Shown here in pieces: positions 43,730 through 53,302 of a stretch of DNA of 62,000 nucleotides. The notes beneath the pieces were generated by a model, which did not search any database, was not told the origin of the DNA, and saw only the letters and a program-made list of their open reading frames with translations. Origin of the DNA: Mesostigma viride (Eukaryota > Streptophyta > Mesostigmatophyceae > Mesostigmatales > Mesostigmataceae); the NCBI GenBank assembly GCA_009746045.1, contig RPFO01000080.1, positions 912,920 through 974,919 on the forward strand, given 5' to 3'. The translations under genes were made by a program, and so were the position numbers. The number at the start of each line of letters is the position of its first letter. Positions within the stretch are counted from its first letter, which is position 1.

Positions 43730-44374
43730 CTACACTACTGGTATATATTCCCTAGTCTGAGGTGGCAGGAGGTGCCTGCCAGGGCTTGTGGTCAACGTGG
43801 ATGACCGCCCCCTTCCAGTATACCGGCTTCCCCCTGCGCTCTGCCGGAGCTGAAGGTAGGTCGGCCATAGCTCGCGTCGCCGCTGTTGCTGGGCCAGGGT
43901 CAAGTCGTCGTCCAGCGTGAAGCGAGTCCTCGAGAGCTTCGTGCGGCATTTAAGGAACGCCAGCTTGTCCGCCATGTACTTAAAGGTGAGGAGCACGGGT
44001 GCCGGGCCAGCCTTACCCCGCGCGCGGGGGAGGCGGACAGCCGACATCCGCAGCTCACCAGTGAGTTGCATGGGGGCAAGAATGTCGGGCTTAAATGCCG
44101 TGAGAAGGCTCGTCGAGGTCTCACCTGCCGGCTGATCGAAGTGCTTAATTGACGATGACATTGTGGCTGCGCTGGGTGATGTCGGCCTCCTCGCGAAGGT
44201 CGAGGGCTTGTTGCTTGAGCTGTGCCGCAATGGTGGAGGTGGTGGAGGTGGTATGATGCTTAAGCAAGTCCGCCCAGGTGGAGGGAGCATCACTGGCTGG
44301 GCCAGCAGATGCCTGGCGGCTGGGCAGCGATGTCCTTCACCACAGTGGGCGGTGAGGCCGGCGGTGTCATGCAA
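43730..44374 (-). pseudogene. LINE ORF1-like protein, copy B
   Basis: The minus-strand frame contains MSAVRLPRARGKAGPAPVLL, TFKYMADKLAFLKCRTKL and FTLDDDLTLAQQQRRREL, matching copy A at VYRLPHPRAKAGPPPVVLTF and DDDLTPAQQQQRR. The N-terminal part is degenerate; a further segment at 44,290-44,550 (TTVASTSTALSAYTADITAQ) could be its coiled coil. The two copies differ in more than 30 percent of residues by eye, so they are old or from different subfamilies. Confidence 0.55.
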
Positions 44375-44940
44375 GCTCTCAAGGGCGGTGGCGGTGCCGC
44401 TTGGAGGCGCTGGTCGAGGTCGAGGAGCTGGGCCGTGATGTCGGCAGTGTAGGCGGAAAGGGCAGTGGAGGTGGAGGCGACGGTGGTGGAAAGGTGAGGA
44501 AGCTCAGCAGCCAACGTGCCGCCCAGTGCTGCTACGACGTACGGCAGCAAGGGGGGTCACGTGCTGCTGGAAGGCTTCCGTAAGGATGGAACGGAGTGTG
44601 GGGGCGGCGATGGATGGAGCCCAGATCTCGCCATCAGAGCGCATGAGAAGGGAGTCCAGCTATAATATATGATCATATTTCTGGCCTGCGCGGGCCGTTG
44701 TCTCTTTGATATAATCTGGTTGTCTCCTTGATAATCTGTCCATGTGTGCCTTTGCTCACGTGACGCATTCAGTCACGTCGTGTTTATTAATTAATGTGTT
44801 AATTAATTAATGTGTGCCTTAGTGTAGATTGCTGAGCGTGATAGACAATACTTGGCATGGCCACTAATGGCACCTCTCTTCTTATTCTAGCTCCACCTAT
44901 GACGTACAAGACCCAATGCATCACATAGCACCACACACAT

Positions 44941-45275
44941 GAGGGCCGGGGCGCGCAACCCGTGGACTTTCCGGGATAGACTAGGCATGGATATGTGTTA
45001 CCCACGTCGAAATGAACTCACTTTAATTATAATTAATTAATTAATTAATTAATTAATTAATGGGCTCACGACAGGCTGCAGCCCCCTGGCACGTCTGTAA
45101 CCTGGAGTCAGAAGGTTCACAAGGATTTAGGTGCCAGGACCCAACCCTGTAACTAGGACCTAGATAGCTTATACCATCCATTCCATCCCATGTTCCCCTC
45201 CCACTGAGGACTTATGCTCACGTGACGCTGTCACGTGTCTATTAATTAATTAATTAATTAATTAATTAATCTGAC
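44941..45275 (+). mobile_element. 5'-truncated LINE 3' end with TTAA tail
   Basis: ggcgcgcaacccgtggactt and gatagactaggcatggatat correspond to 41,195-41,260 of ORF2. The 3' UTR from cctagatagcttataccatc onward corresponds to 41,447-41,530. A (TTAA)n tract has expanded inside it at 45,015-45,060, and a second TTAA tract forms the tail at 45,240-45,270. Confidence 0.75.
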
Positions 45276-45500
45276 GGCTGAGACCGTACGTTAATTAACT
45301 AACAGGTAACAGCGTCACCGTGAGCATAAGTCCTCAGTACAGTCAAGTGGGATGAAATAGGATAATTAATTAATTAAGTAGCTTCCATCATCATTCCGTC
45401 ATCATTCCGTCATCGCGACTAGGAGAAGTGCACCACCCTTATGCTGGCATCTGCCACCCCTATAGTGACCCTATAGTGACCGCGGCCTAGGATGGGTCTC

Positions 45501-45533
45501 ACCCTAAGCCCTAAACCCTAAAACCCTAAACCA
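45501..45533. repeat. Interstitial telomere-like repeat
   Basis: Degenerate CCCTAAG/CCCTAAA/CCCTAAAA units (four and a half copies), matching the plant and green algal TTTAGGG and TTTTAGGG types. A single opposite-oriented ttagggttta lies at 46,078-46,087, on the other side of the hairpin array. Confidence 0.75.
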
Positions 45534-45647
45534 CTTGCAAAAACAGAAGTGCCCCCTGCCACCACTGCTCACCAGGTTGTGATATTTAGGCTGGCATCTG
45601 TCACCACCCCGGCAGTTGTGATGGTGTGTTTGGGGTGTGACAAGGAT

Positions 45648-46021
45648 GGCGAAAAATTGTCCTTAGTTACTCTTAAGAGAAAGAACGGACAATTTTTCGC
45701 CACCCGCCACCCCTTGGCGCGGGTCATGGAGGTGTTTTGTCAAGGTGTGAGAGTGATGGCGAAAAATTGTCCTTAGTTACTCTTAAGAGAAAGAACGGAC
45801 AATTTTTCGCCACCCTGCCACCCCTTGGCGCGGGTCATAGGAGGTGTTTTGTCAAGGTGTGAGAGTGATGGCGAAAAATTGTCCTTAGTTACTCTTAAGA
45901 GAAAGAACGGACAATTTTTCGCCACCCCCCCACTGGCCGGCGCTGAGGTGGCGTGGGTTGTTGGATGTGGCGAAAAATTGCACGTACTTACTCTTAAGAA
46001 AAGACCGCCCAATTTTTCGCC
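45648..46021. repeat. Array of four hairpins, about 110-bp period
   Basis: Units at 45,648-45,701, 45,758-45,811, 45,870-45,923 and a diverged one at 45,969-46,021. In the first three, GGCGAAAAATTGTCC and GGACAATTTTTCGCC form a perfect 15-bp stem around a 24-base loop containing ttactcttaagag. The fourth keeps a 12-bp stem (GGCGAAAAATTG). Spacers share cccttggcgcgggtcat and gtgttttgtcaaggtgtgag. The array lies between host repeats and the first viral gene. It may be a terminal or regulatory structure of the provirus or a subtelomeric satellite. Confidence 0.9.
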
Positions 46022-46342
46022 ATGTCCTCGCAGGGTGAGGGAGCCGGCGAGGGCCGCGCGGCGGGGTGTGCAGAGTGTTAGGGTTTATTAATCTGGAAAC
46101 TCAGACGACCTATGCAAGAATCCCACACGACCTGTGTCGATGCATAAGAGGTTTACTCTGGATGTTTAACCCATAGTTAGAACTGCAATTCGAGACGAAA
46201 TGAAAATTGTTTTTCAGCATACATTGACGCGTTTTATACTGCATAAACGAATTCATTAAAAAATATAACACGTTTACATTCGTTATCAGCTCGACAAGAG
46301 CGAAAATGGCAAGCTCGTTGCCGTCGTCAACAAGACGACAAT

Positions 46343-46915
46343 CTACTCCTTGTCCTTGGAGTGTCCAGTCAGGCTCTTCACGTACGAGGCGGAGTTCTTC
46401 TTGTCGCCATGGCCGTGGGAGCTTGACGCTCCCTCGCGGCTCCTCTTCCTGCCATTGGAAGTGGCGGTCTTTGCGTCCTCGAAACCCTTCTTTACCTCCT
46501 CCCATGCCCTGTAGAGCGCAATGGGGGAAATGCCTGGCTGGCGCTTGGACTTGGAGAAGCCATTGAGGAAATCGTCAACCATCTTAACGCACCCGTCGGC
46601 TTGGTCGAGGCGAATCCACTCGCAGCGGTCCTCGACCTTCCTCGGCTTTGCCGCATTCTTCTCGTAGACCCACTCGACGCAAATTTTTGGCGTCTTGCGG
46701 TCGACATCGTCATATCCGGCGTCGTGAATCTTGAAGACCTCGCAGGTAGGTCCGGTGCCTCCAACAGCACCTTCGTTTCCGGAAAGAAGGGAGACCTTGT
46801 GCGTCAGGTGTGCGAGCTGGTCGGATATCTTTGTCTGGCCGTCCTCGAGACCATCGAGGATTTTTCCAAGCATTGCCAACGCCTTCTCGCAAGGCCCTGC
46901 GTTTCGGGAAGCCAT
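46343..46915 (-). CDS. PLV hypothetical protein, 190 aa
   Basis: The start is taken at ATG 46,915 (MASRNAGPCEKALAML) rather than the longer upstream frame. The N-terminal 50 residues form a probable coiled coil (LGKILDGLEDGQTKISDQL). The middle part is mixed alpha/beta with CVKMVDDFLNGF. The tail is basic and Ser/Lys-rich with a possible nuclear localisation signal (NGRKRSRE). No family is recognised. It is the first gene of the viral block on the left and is intact. Confidence 0.6.
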   Translation of the reverse strand: MASRNAGPCEKALAMLGKILDGLEDGQTKISDQLAHLTHKVSLLSGNEGAVGGTGPTCEVFKIHDAGYDDVDRKTPKICVEWVYEKNAAKPRKVEDRCEWIRLDQADGCVKMVDDFLNGFSKSKRQPGISPIALYRAWEEVKKGFEDAKTATSNGRKRSREGASSSHGHGDKKNSASYVKSLTGHSKDKE

Positions 46916-47258
46916 GGCTACCGGCAGAGAGCTTGGCAACGTGAGATGCGTGACTTGCACGTGATTTTGCCTATTTGTGCACAATGTGCCAAGGTCCGTT
47001 ACGTCTGCTGGCACGGCCTGGACAGGACGCGAAGGTGGCTGGACTTGTACAAGTGTCGAACTTGGCTAAATTTCGGAGCGATGCAAGTCTAAGGTGGCCT
47101 CTACCACGTGGCGAGTTCTGGGACGTGAATTTAGGTAAAAAGACTCGTAAGCGTGCGAGTAATCAACTGGGTCACTTGTCAAGCGCCTGAACGAAGATTC
47201 TAGAGTGTCCACGAGAGTGAATTTTCCGAAGCAACCACCCATATATGATGCGCAGAAA

Positions 47259-47769
47259 TTACTTGCCATGACATTTGCATTTATTAAAACCTCGCACCCT
47301 CTCAAATTGTAACACGCAGACGAAAGAATCGTATGCAGCAACGTTTTGATATTCCGTGTCTCCTACGTCCCTATCTATGTGGGCCAACCTTATCTCCAGA
47401 ATGCCCCCGTTCCTAAAGAGATGTGGATTCCTCAAATTGAAATATGCGTGATCATTGATCAAAGAATAGTCGAAAGTGGTCGTTGTTGCTGTTGCTTTTT
47501 TGCATATTTCTGATCCCAACACAACCCCCTGGTCCAAATTGTGCTCGCCACCCAAGAAACTGGGGGATACCAAGCCAATGAGCAGTGAGGGGGGTGCTTT
47601 CGATTCCTGCAATGGACGCAAAGTGAAGCCCGCCTCTCCAATCCCCGTCAATGATGGGAGCACTTGGATCTGGTTTAATTTTAAAACGAAATGCCGCATT
47701 GTCAACGTCACTGTCACTCGATGAAGCCTCGCTGTCAAGTACTATCTGGTAATAATTTGGATAGTCCAT
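47259..47769 (-). pseudogene. PLV probable virion protein, frameshifted
   Basis: Starts MDYPNYYQIVLDSEASSSDS. The beginning recalls the N-termini of small beta-rich capsid-associated proteins of algal viruses (YQI.LDS...). The frame is lost near 47,470 after NNDHF and continues in the next frame with DYSLINDHAYFNLRNPHLFR and GGILEIRLAHIDRDVGD up to the stop at 47,259. Total length would be about 170 residues. The role is inferred only from position in the capsid-gene cluster and beta-rich composition. Confidence 0.5.
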
Positions 47770-47807
47770 TGCTTACATGATATGGATAGATATTTAGTTA
47801 TAGAGGC

Positions 47808-49787
47808 CTACGCTGGAGGAGTTAACGGTGCCCCCCACTTGGCTGCGAGGTAGCCGCGGATCACCTCAAGCTCCGCTGACGTTTTGGCGGTGTTGTAGAT
47901 AAGGATCTCGCCAATCCACCCATCAAAAGCACGACTCGCGTTGGCCGAGTCTCCTCCAATAGAAAGATTCCCTGAACCAAGTATAGGGTCCGATCCCACT
48001 CTGTCATAGCCGGGTCGTCCGTCGAAGCGGGTGAGAAAGGCGTTTGTACTGCTGTTGCATGAAAGCGCCAGAACGTGTGTATTATTATCAAAGAACTGAG
48101 CCCTGGTGCTCACGGTTTCGTATACAGAACCGGGAGCGAATAGATAACGATCTTTCCTGTGACTGATAAGACATGAGATAACAATTGCCGTTCGACGATC
48201 CAAGCATATAACCTCTAATACCCGTAAAACTCCCTATTTCTGGATACGTTGCAGTCGTTAGCTGTTTGGCGACTAGAAAAACACTCGCACTTACCCCGAC
48301 CGCGTTCCAGAAATTGTTCACGGACTCCAACAAGCCAGACCGCGAGTTAATAAAACGGAGGGACCGTTTCGAGTTCAGCTCCGCCGTATCCAGTGTCGGG
48401 CACTTGGCGGAAGTTGCCTGCGTCACGTGGTACCCGTTCGGCCCCTTGTCGTTCACGCGCATCACGTTCCCACCTGTCGTGTTTTGCTGGGTTGTGCCCG
48501 ACGTGTCGCTGAACACCGTGGCGCTGTCGGACGGATCGTACCACGCGAACAGATTGGGGTCTGTTGCGGGGTTGTAAACTGGCGTATACGTAAAAGTAAG
48601 CGAGTTAGACGCCGAGTTCCCATGGCCCGACACGGAGTCTGTCGCCGCGTTGGCACCCACGCTGACGGTCGTCAATGTGTTCGAGGTTCCTGACACGTCG
48701 AACGTGTAAAACGCCGCGTTTACCTGCACCAAGTTGGACGCCGTCCCGTTGGTAACGACGATGTCCCCGAGCGCAAAACCAGTGACTGACCGGCTGAAGG
48801 TAGCCGTCACGCCGACTGGGCTCGCGGACGGTGTTGCCCCGGCCGAAGTCGCGAGGGTGACGGTAGGCGGCGGGGAGTAGGTGAACGCGACCGTGTTAGA
48901 CTCGGCGTTTGTGACCCCGAATTCGCCTACCGTCAAGCCATCGACCACCCTCACGATCGTCTGGGAATATGGAGTGGTTGGTGTCACTGCGAACTGGTAC
49001 GATGCCCCGGTACCTGTTACCGACGACGCTGTTCCGTTGTTCACGTAGATGTCCCCGCTACCAAACCCAGTCACGGGCTTGTCAAATGTGACATCCATTG
49101 TGACGGGGCTTGTGGTTGGATACGTCCCTGCGCTGTAGATAGAGCGACCGTGATAGGTGGAGGGCTCAATGTGAATGTTAGAGTATTGGATGCGTCGTTT
49201 CCACCGTCCACCACATCCACTCCCACGCTAACAGTGGTGGGGGTGTATGCCGCGACGGGAGTGACCGAGAATGTATAAGATGAACCACTGCCTGTCAACG
49301 AGGAAGCGGTCCCATTGGTAACTACTATGTCGTCTATGGAAAAACCAGCTATGGACTTACTGAAAGTGGCAGCCACTGCGATAGGGCTCGCAGTAGGATT
49401 AGCGCCTGCCGTTGTAGCAAGTGTGACGGTGGTGGAAGGAGGGGTGTAGGTAAATGATAACAGGTTGGATTCGTCGTTATATGCCCCAGAAACCCCTGTT
49501 ACCTTATTTTCTTTCACGGAAACCGTGGTTGGGATCGAACCTGTGATATTTGTTATATCAAAAAAATACGTCGCCGGTGCACCTAAAAAGAGGTCGACTG
49601 CCGTTCCGTTTGTCACGTCAATGTCTGATAGATCAAAACCAGTGACGTCTTCATTAAATGTCGCCATCACGAAAACGGGGACATTCGATGGTGTAAGGTC
49701 CACTGTTGATAACCCAACCGTGACCGAGGTACTAGGAACGCGTCGTTTATATAAAAGAGCGGGGCATATACCACTATCCAGCAACAT
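47808..49787 (-). pseudogene. PLV adhesin: Ig-like repeats plus C-terminal LamG/lectin domain
   Basis: About 660 codons over three frames. From the N-terminus at 49,787 there are five bacterial Ig-like repeats of about 95 residues, each with a V-ATF-(x)-V-TGF-xx-DI-VTNGTAS core; examples are VMATFNEDVTGFDLSDIDVT and VTATFSRSVTGFALGDIVVT. A jelly-roll lectin (LamG/concanavalin-like) domain follows, from NLFAWYDPSDSATVFSD to GWIGEILIYNTAKTSAELEV. Frame breaks lie near 49,110 and near 48,150. Such proteins form host-binding fibres in phages and algal viruses. The Ig type is mostly bacterial, which suggests transfer. Single-base breaks may be sequencing errors. Confidence 0.75.
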
Positions 49788-49806
49788 TTGTATAGACTAA
49801 TCGTCG

Positions 49807-49977
49807 TTATTTTTTTTGGTTTGGTAGCGGATACTTGAAGGTGGGGAGAAGGGGCAATGCTCGTCTAGCTGGCATTGTCATGGACAGACCAGAATCTGCC
49901 ATTTCAGGAATGTCAAAAATCAACTTCAACCTGTTAAACGGATTAGCTGTGATGCTAGGGTCTCGAAAGTAGTCCAT
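49807..49977 (-). CDS. PLV small basic protein, 56 aa
   Basis: ATG at 49,977, stop at 49,807-49,809. It begins MDYFRDPSITANPFNRLKLI and ends with FKYPLPNQKK. It fits exactly between the adhesin and the major capsid protein gene on the same strand, and its length and composition (Pro, basic residues, several Met) resemble small virion or core peptides. No homologue is recognised. The single ATG, the tight fit and the lack of any other feature in the gap support it. Confidence 0.5.
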   Translation of the reverse strand: MDYFRDPSITANPFNRLKLIFDIPEMADSGLSMTMPARRALPLLPTFKYPLPNQKK

Positions 49978-50005
49978 CGTTTGTCATTACACACGTATAT
50001 ATTTT

Positions 50006-51296
50006 TTAGAGGTACACGGCTGCCTGCCTGCCTGCAGCGATGTCCATCTTTGATTCGCACTCCGTGAAGATGTAGGAAATGCAGTCCGTCGCTCCCTTCT
50101 CGACTCGCAGCGTGACCACCGATGCCGTGCCACGAAGGTCAAGGCCGCTCATGTACTCTGGACCGGCACACGGCATATTAAGGTGACACGCCATCGTGAA
50201 GTTGTTGTTTAGCCACGTGGTAGGAGTCATGCCCTCCCGGACACAGGACAAGACATTCCCCTGGTCACCGAACGCGGACAACAGATTGATCCACGCCTCG
50301 GTTGCGTTCGTACGGTATCCAGGCGCTAGGTTGGATCCGTTGATGTCGTATTGGTAGGAAGTCATACCATCCGCGATGTGATTGAACATCGTATTGCCAG
50401 ATGCGTTGGTCACGTCCGCGCCGGCAGCAACCTGAATCGCCAGGAGTTTGCTGGCGGACGCGGAAGACAGCGACGCCTTGATGGCATAGGGAGTGCGAGT
50501 CCCGAGCGACTGTTTGGTGGACTGCCACGTCCGCCACTTGAAGGAGAGAGTTCCACCCTCGGCAAGCCTGGACGAGAAAATCTGGCCCACGATATCTTCT
50601 TGGAACCTGTACGTGTCGATGCTAAAGTGGATGTTGCTCAGTTCGAAACCAACCCTGTCGCTGCTCAACGGCCACGATGCCACCAGCAGCAGCTGCTTGC
50701 GCCACGCTAGGAAGCATCACCCCTCCGTCCATGAGTGTGATTCGGATCTCGATGGGGGGGAAGAGACTCAGATCCACGATCCGAGGCTCGCCACTCAGGA
50801 ATCCCAAAAAGTGGTCAATGACGCCGTCCACTGCGGTGTTTGCCTTCACGTTGTTTGTGAGAGCGCCAGCCGCATCAGCAATGACGATGTTGTTATTCTT
50901 CGACCAACCAGCGGGAGCCTGCGCGAGATTGTACTCGACACCGCCGTGCACCGAGAGCAGCGTATGGAACAGCTGGGAGTAGTCGTTGATGCTGTCGACG
51001 GTCTGACCTCCTGCCAGTACCTCGAGGCGCCTGATGATGGAGGACGTGTACGCGGGGAACTTTGCGAACCCCGCCGTGGTCGTGGGGGTCCCCGTGAAAA
51101 ACATTGCGAAGGAGTGCAAGTCCACGAACCCGGACGTGGGGAGGCGGACCGCGACCACAGACCCTTGTTTGATGCCGTCGCTTGCTGAGAGGGTGCTGAG
51201 ATGGACTCGTTGAGTCGTGTGCTGACCCAGCGCCTTCACGAGGTATTGCATGGACTTGGGGATAGCGCGCGAGTACCAGGAATTGTCCGAAGCCAT
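50006..51296 (-). CDS. mcp: PLV major capsid protein (double jelly-roll), one frameshift
   Basis: Forms the hexameric capsomers of the icosahedral shell. The start is taken at ATG 51,296 (MASDNSWYSRAIPKSMQYLV). The first half includes FVDLHSFAMFFTGTP, RLEVLAGGQTVDSINDY and GEPRIVDLSLFPPIEIRITL. The latter string and the FELSNIHFSIDTYRF that follows are characteristic of PLV and Polinton capsid proteins. The frame changes once near 50,678 in a GCTGCTGCTGGTGGC stretch and continues to the stop at 50,006. Total length is about 430 residues, normal for PLVs. The break is a single-base change and could be an error. Confidence 0.85.
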
Positions 51297-51326
51297 AGAT
51301 TGTGTATACATTCGAATGAGATATTT

Positions 51327-51683
51327 TTACTGAAGAAGCTGGCCGAGTATGGGATTTTTTACCTTCGCTCCATCAACCCGTCTTTCGAGGTTGGACAAGG
51401 CGCTCAGACCAGTGTTTGCGACCGAGTACGCTTTCCCGAGCAGCGTACTCTTCGCGATCATGTTGGATGGGATGTGTCCGAGCGCGGAATCGACAATGCC
51501 CGCCGCCTGTTTGGCAGCCCGCGCCCCGTCGCCAATTTTTGAGATGACTTCGCCAGCGACGTGCCCGGCTTTCTTGACAGCTGACACGATGGCCGCCCCG
51601 TCGCCGACCCTCTTGATAGCGTTGCCGGCAAACTCTCCCACGCGTCTAGCCACGTTTCCGATTGCTCCAAAATTAACTTTCAT
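51327..51683 (-). CDS. PLV small amphipathic/Gly-Ala-rich protein
   Basis: 118 residues from ATG 51,683 (MKVNFGAIGNVARRVGEFAG), overlapping the penton gene end by 11 nt and ending 31 nt before the capsid gene. It is made of repeated amphipathic helices (NAIKRVGDGAAIVSAVKKAG, VISKIGDGARAAKQAAG). Small proteins of this type next to penton and capsid genes in Polintons and adenoviruses act in membrane penetration or as cement. This role is inferred from position and composition. Confidence 0.6.
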   Translation of the reverse strand: MKVNFGAIGNVARRVGEFAGNAIKRVGDGAAIVSAVKKAGHVAGEVISKIGDGARAAKQAAGIVDSALGHIPSNMIAKSTLLGKAYSVANTGLSALSNLERRVDGAKVKNPILGQLLQ

Positions 51684-52536
51684 CGTCCTCGATAGTACTA
51701 GATGGCTGAGAAATAAATCTGGTTTGTGGCTGGACGGTCCTGTCAAGGGCCATATACTTCAAAACGCTCCCGATCTTCCTCGCCTCTATTCCCATCGCCT
51801 TCTGAGGGCTTATGCGGAAGGAGAGCTGAAGAGCCCAATCCGAGTAGACAGTTATAGGAGCGTCGTCCTCGTCGAGCAGTCGGATCGTGATGTTGCTGGG
51901 AGAGTCCTTGAGATGCTGCCACAAAGGGGTCGCTGCCTGCCAAACAATGGGTTCTAAGAACTGCGACATGTTGGGACAGACGGCCAAAAGGCCTCCATAT
52001 CCCGTGCCTGTCGACGATGATATCACGTTTCCTCGAACGATGTCGCTGTATACATACACCATTCTCAGTCTCCCATTCGTTGCTGGCCGGTTGCTAGCGA
52101 GGACACCTGTGAAAGGATATGATCCTTCCATGAGCCCCAACACCCGGCCCGTGGGCTCATCCACCGCGACAGAGAACTCGGTGGCATTTGTCACGGTAAA
52201 AAGACTAGTCGCCCTGTTGTACGTGACCGAGAACCCAGGATCTACCGCCTTCAAAGCTTCCTCTATGTTTTTTCGGTTTTCGATAGTCGTGTACGAGCCG
52301 AGCGGCAAGGTCACCTTCGTAGGGGACTCGCTGCCAGACAAACGGACAGTGAAGTATCGGTTTCCTTCGCTGATGTGAGTCTGTTCAAACGGGATGGTCA
52401 TGAGGGTAAGCCCGACGTCGTGATAATCGTCAAGGAGTCCCGCCGGGATGTCCCATACCGGATCCACTAGCGTCCCGCGAGTTCGGTTCTCCGTGCGAAG
52501 AGTGAGTGTCAGCGTTTCCTGGATGAACTCCTTCAT
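51673..52536 (-). CDS. PLV penton / minor capsid protein (single jelly-roll)
   Basis: 287 residues from ATG 52,536 (MKEFIQETLTLTLRTENRTR). The longer upstream frame is judged non-coding because it overlaps the previous gene. It shows the pattern of Polinton-type pentons: an early beta strand, RLRMVYVYSDIVRGNVISSS in the middle, PNMSQFLEPIVWQ, and near the end SNITIRLLDEDDAPITVYSD followed by WALQLSFRI. Pentons plug the fivefold vertices of the capsid. The frame is intact. It lies immediately upstream of the capsid gene in transcription order. Confidence 0.75.
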   Translation of the reverse strand: MKEFIQETLTLTLRTENRTRGTLVDPVWDIPAGLLDDYHDVGLTLMTIPFEQTHISEGNRYFTVRLSGSESPTKVTLPLGSYTTIENRKNIEEALKAVDPGFSVTYNRATSLFTVTNATEFSVAVDEPTGRVLGLMEGSYPFTGVLASNRPATNGRLRMVYVYSDIVRGNVISSSTGTGYGGLLAVCPNMSQFLEPIVWQAATPLWQHLKDSPSNITIRLLDEDDAPITVYSDWALQLSFRISPQKAMGIEARKIGSVLKYMALDRTVQPQTRFISQPSSTIEDDES

Positions 52537-52774
52537 CGGCCACTTCTTCTGACAATAGCTCAGAAGTAATTTCGTTTGTCCCAAAAACCTTGACGACGCC
52601 TTCCTCAATTTTCGCCGATGCCCTTTTCATGGCGCGCCTTGTCTTCCCTGTGAGTGGCTTCTTCTTACAGTAGAGCATGGCTGCCTCAATGAACTCTCGT
52701 GGGACATTTGGATGGAGGGTCATCCATTGAGAGATCTCGAGCATCTCGGCGTCAGTGAACAGCGGGCTGCTCAT
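52430..52774 (-). CDS. PLV hypothetical protein, 114 aa
   Basis: ATG at 52,774, three bases after the zinc-finger gene. The first 75 residues look globular and alpha-helical (FTDAEMLEISQWMTLHPNVP, FIEAAMLYCKKKPLTGKTRR). The C-terminal 40 residues overlap the penton gene in another frame and are low in complexity, so the true end may be earlier if a base is missing. No family recognised. Confidence 0.5.
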   Translation of the reverse strand: MSSPLFTDAEMLEISQWMTLHPNVPREFIEAAMLYCKKKPLTGKTRRAMKRASAKIEEGVVKVFGTNEITSELLSEEVADEGVHPGNADTHSSHGEPNSRDASGSGMGHPGGTP

Positions 52775-52776
52775 GT

Positions 52777-53280
52777 TTACTCTTCTGTGAGATTTTTTTC
52801 AGCGCCTTCTTTTGGAATTCCCACGACCGTGTTGTGGACCCTCCTGAGATGCAGCAGGAGGTTTTTTTCGTTTGCGAACGTGCTCTTACACCCGGGTTGT
52901 GGGCATTTCCACCTCGCGCCTCCCACCTGGACTCGTTTCCCGACAGGTACACCCGCAGGCTCCGGGGGTGCCGCCACTGCTTCATCGACGACAACCGGTT
53001 CGGGAGCCGGCGCGACAGGGGCCGGTTGGGCATACGCGGACAATGGGGGGTACGCGACCGGTCTAGAGTTCGCCATCACTGACGCCATGAGAAGGGCATC
53101 CTTGAACCCTCGCGCCTCTGCGACCTTCCCTTTGTTCACCGCTCTTCGGACCGGCGCGCTGTGGATGACAATGGTGTTGGTCGATGAAGCGGTCACCTGC
53201 GACTGGGGTGCGACCTTACGCTTCGGTTTTCCCCTTTTACTTGAAGGACGGCGCCGTGCTGATTTCTGACGCCTTGCCAT
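52777..53280 (-). CDS. PLV basic protein with one C2H2 zinc finger
   Basis: 167 residues. The N-terminus is strongly basic (RRQKSARRRPSSKRGKPKRK), then an Ala/Pro-rich linker, then a single C2H2 finger near residues 122-148: CPQPGCKSTFANEKNLLLHL followed by RRVH. The basic arm suggests DNA binding, either as a core protein packaging the genome or as a regulator. It sits between the 1103-residue protein and the small 114-aa gene, with gaps of 2-22 nt, suggesting co-transcription. Confidence 0.7.
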   Translation of the reverse strand: MARRQKSARRRPSSKRGKPKRKVAPQSQVTASSTNTIVIHSAPVRRAVNKGKVAEARGFKDALLMASVMANSRPVAYPPLSAYAQPAPVAPAPEPVVVDEAVAAPPEPAGVPVGKRVQVGGARWKCPQPGCKSTFANEKNLLLHLRRVHNTVVGIPKEGAEKNLTEE

Positions 53281-53302
53281 TTCTGCATATAATCATAGAT
53301 TT

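Noticed and set aside
45648-46021. CRISPR-like array
   Set aside because: Only four units, each a large hairpin with partly conserved spacers, in a eukaryotic context without cas genes.
45549-46091. Plus-strand ORFs across the hairpin array encoding similar GEKLSLVTLKRKNG peptides
   Set aside because: The similarity comes from the DNA repeat; frames end in spacers of differing length and no start or domain is conserved.
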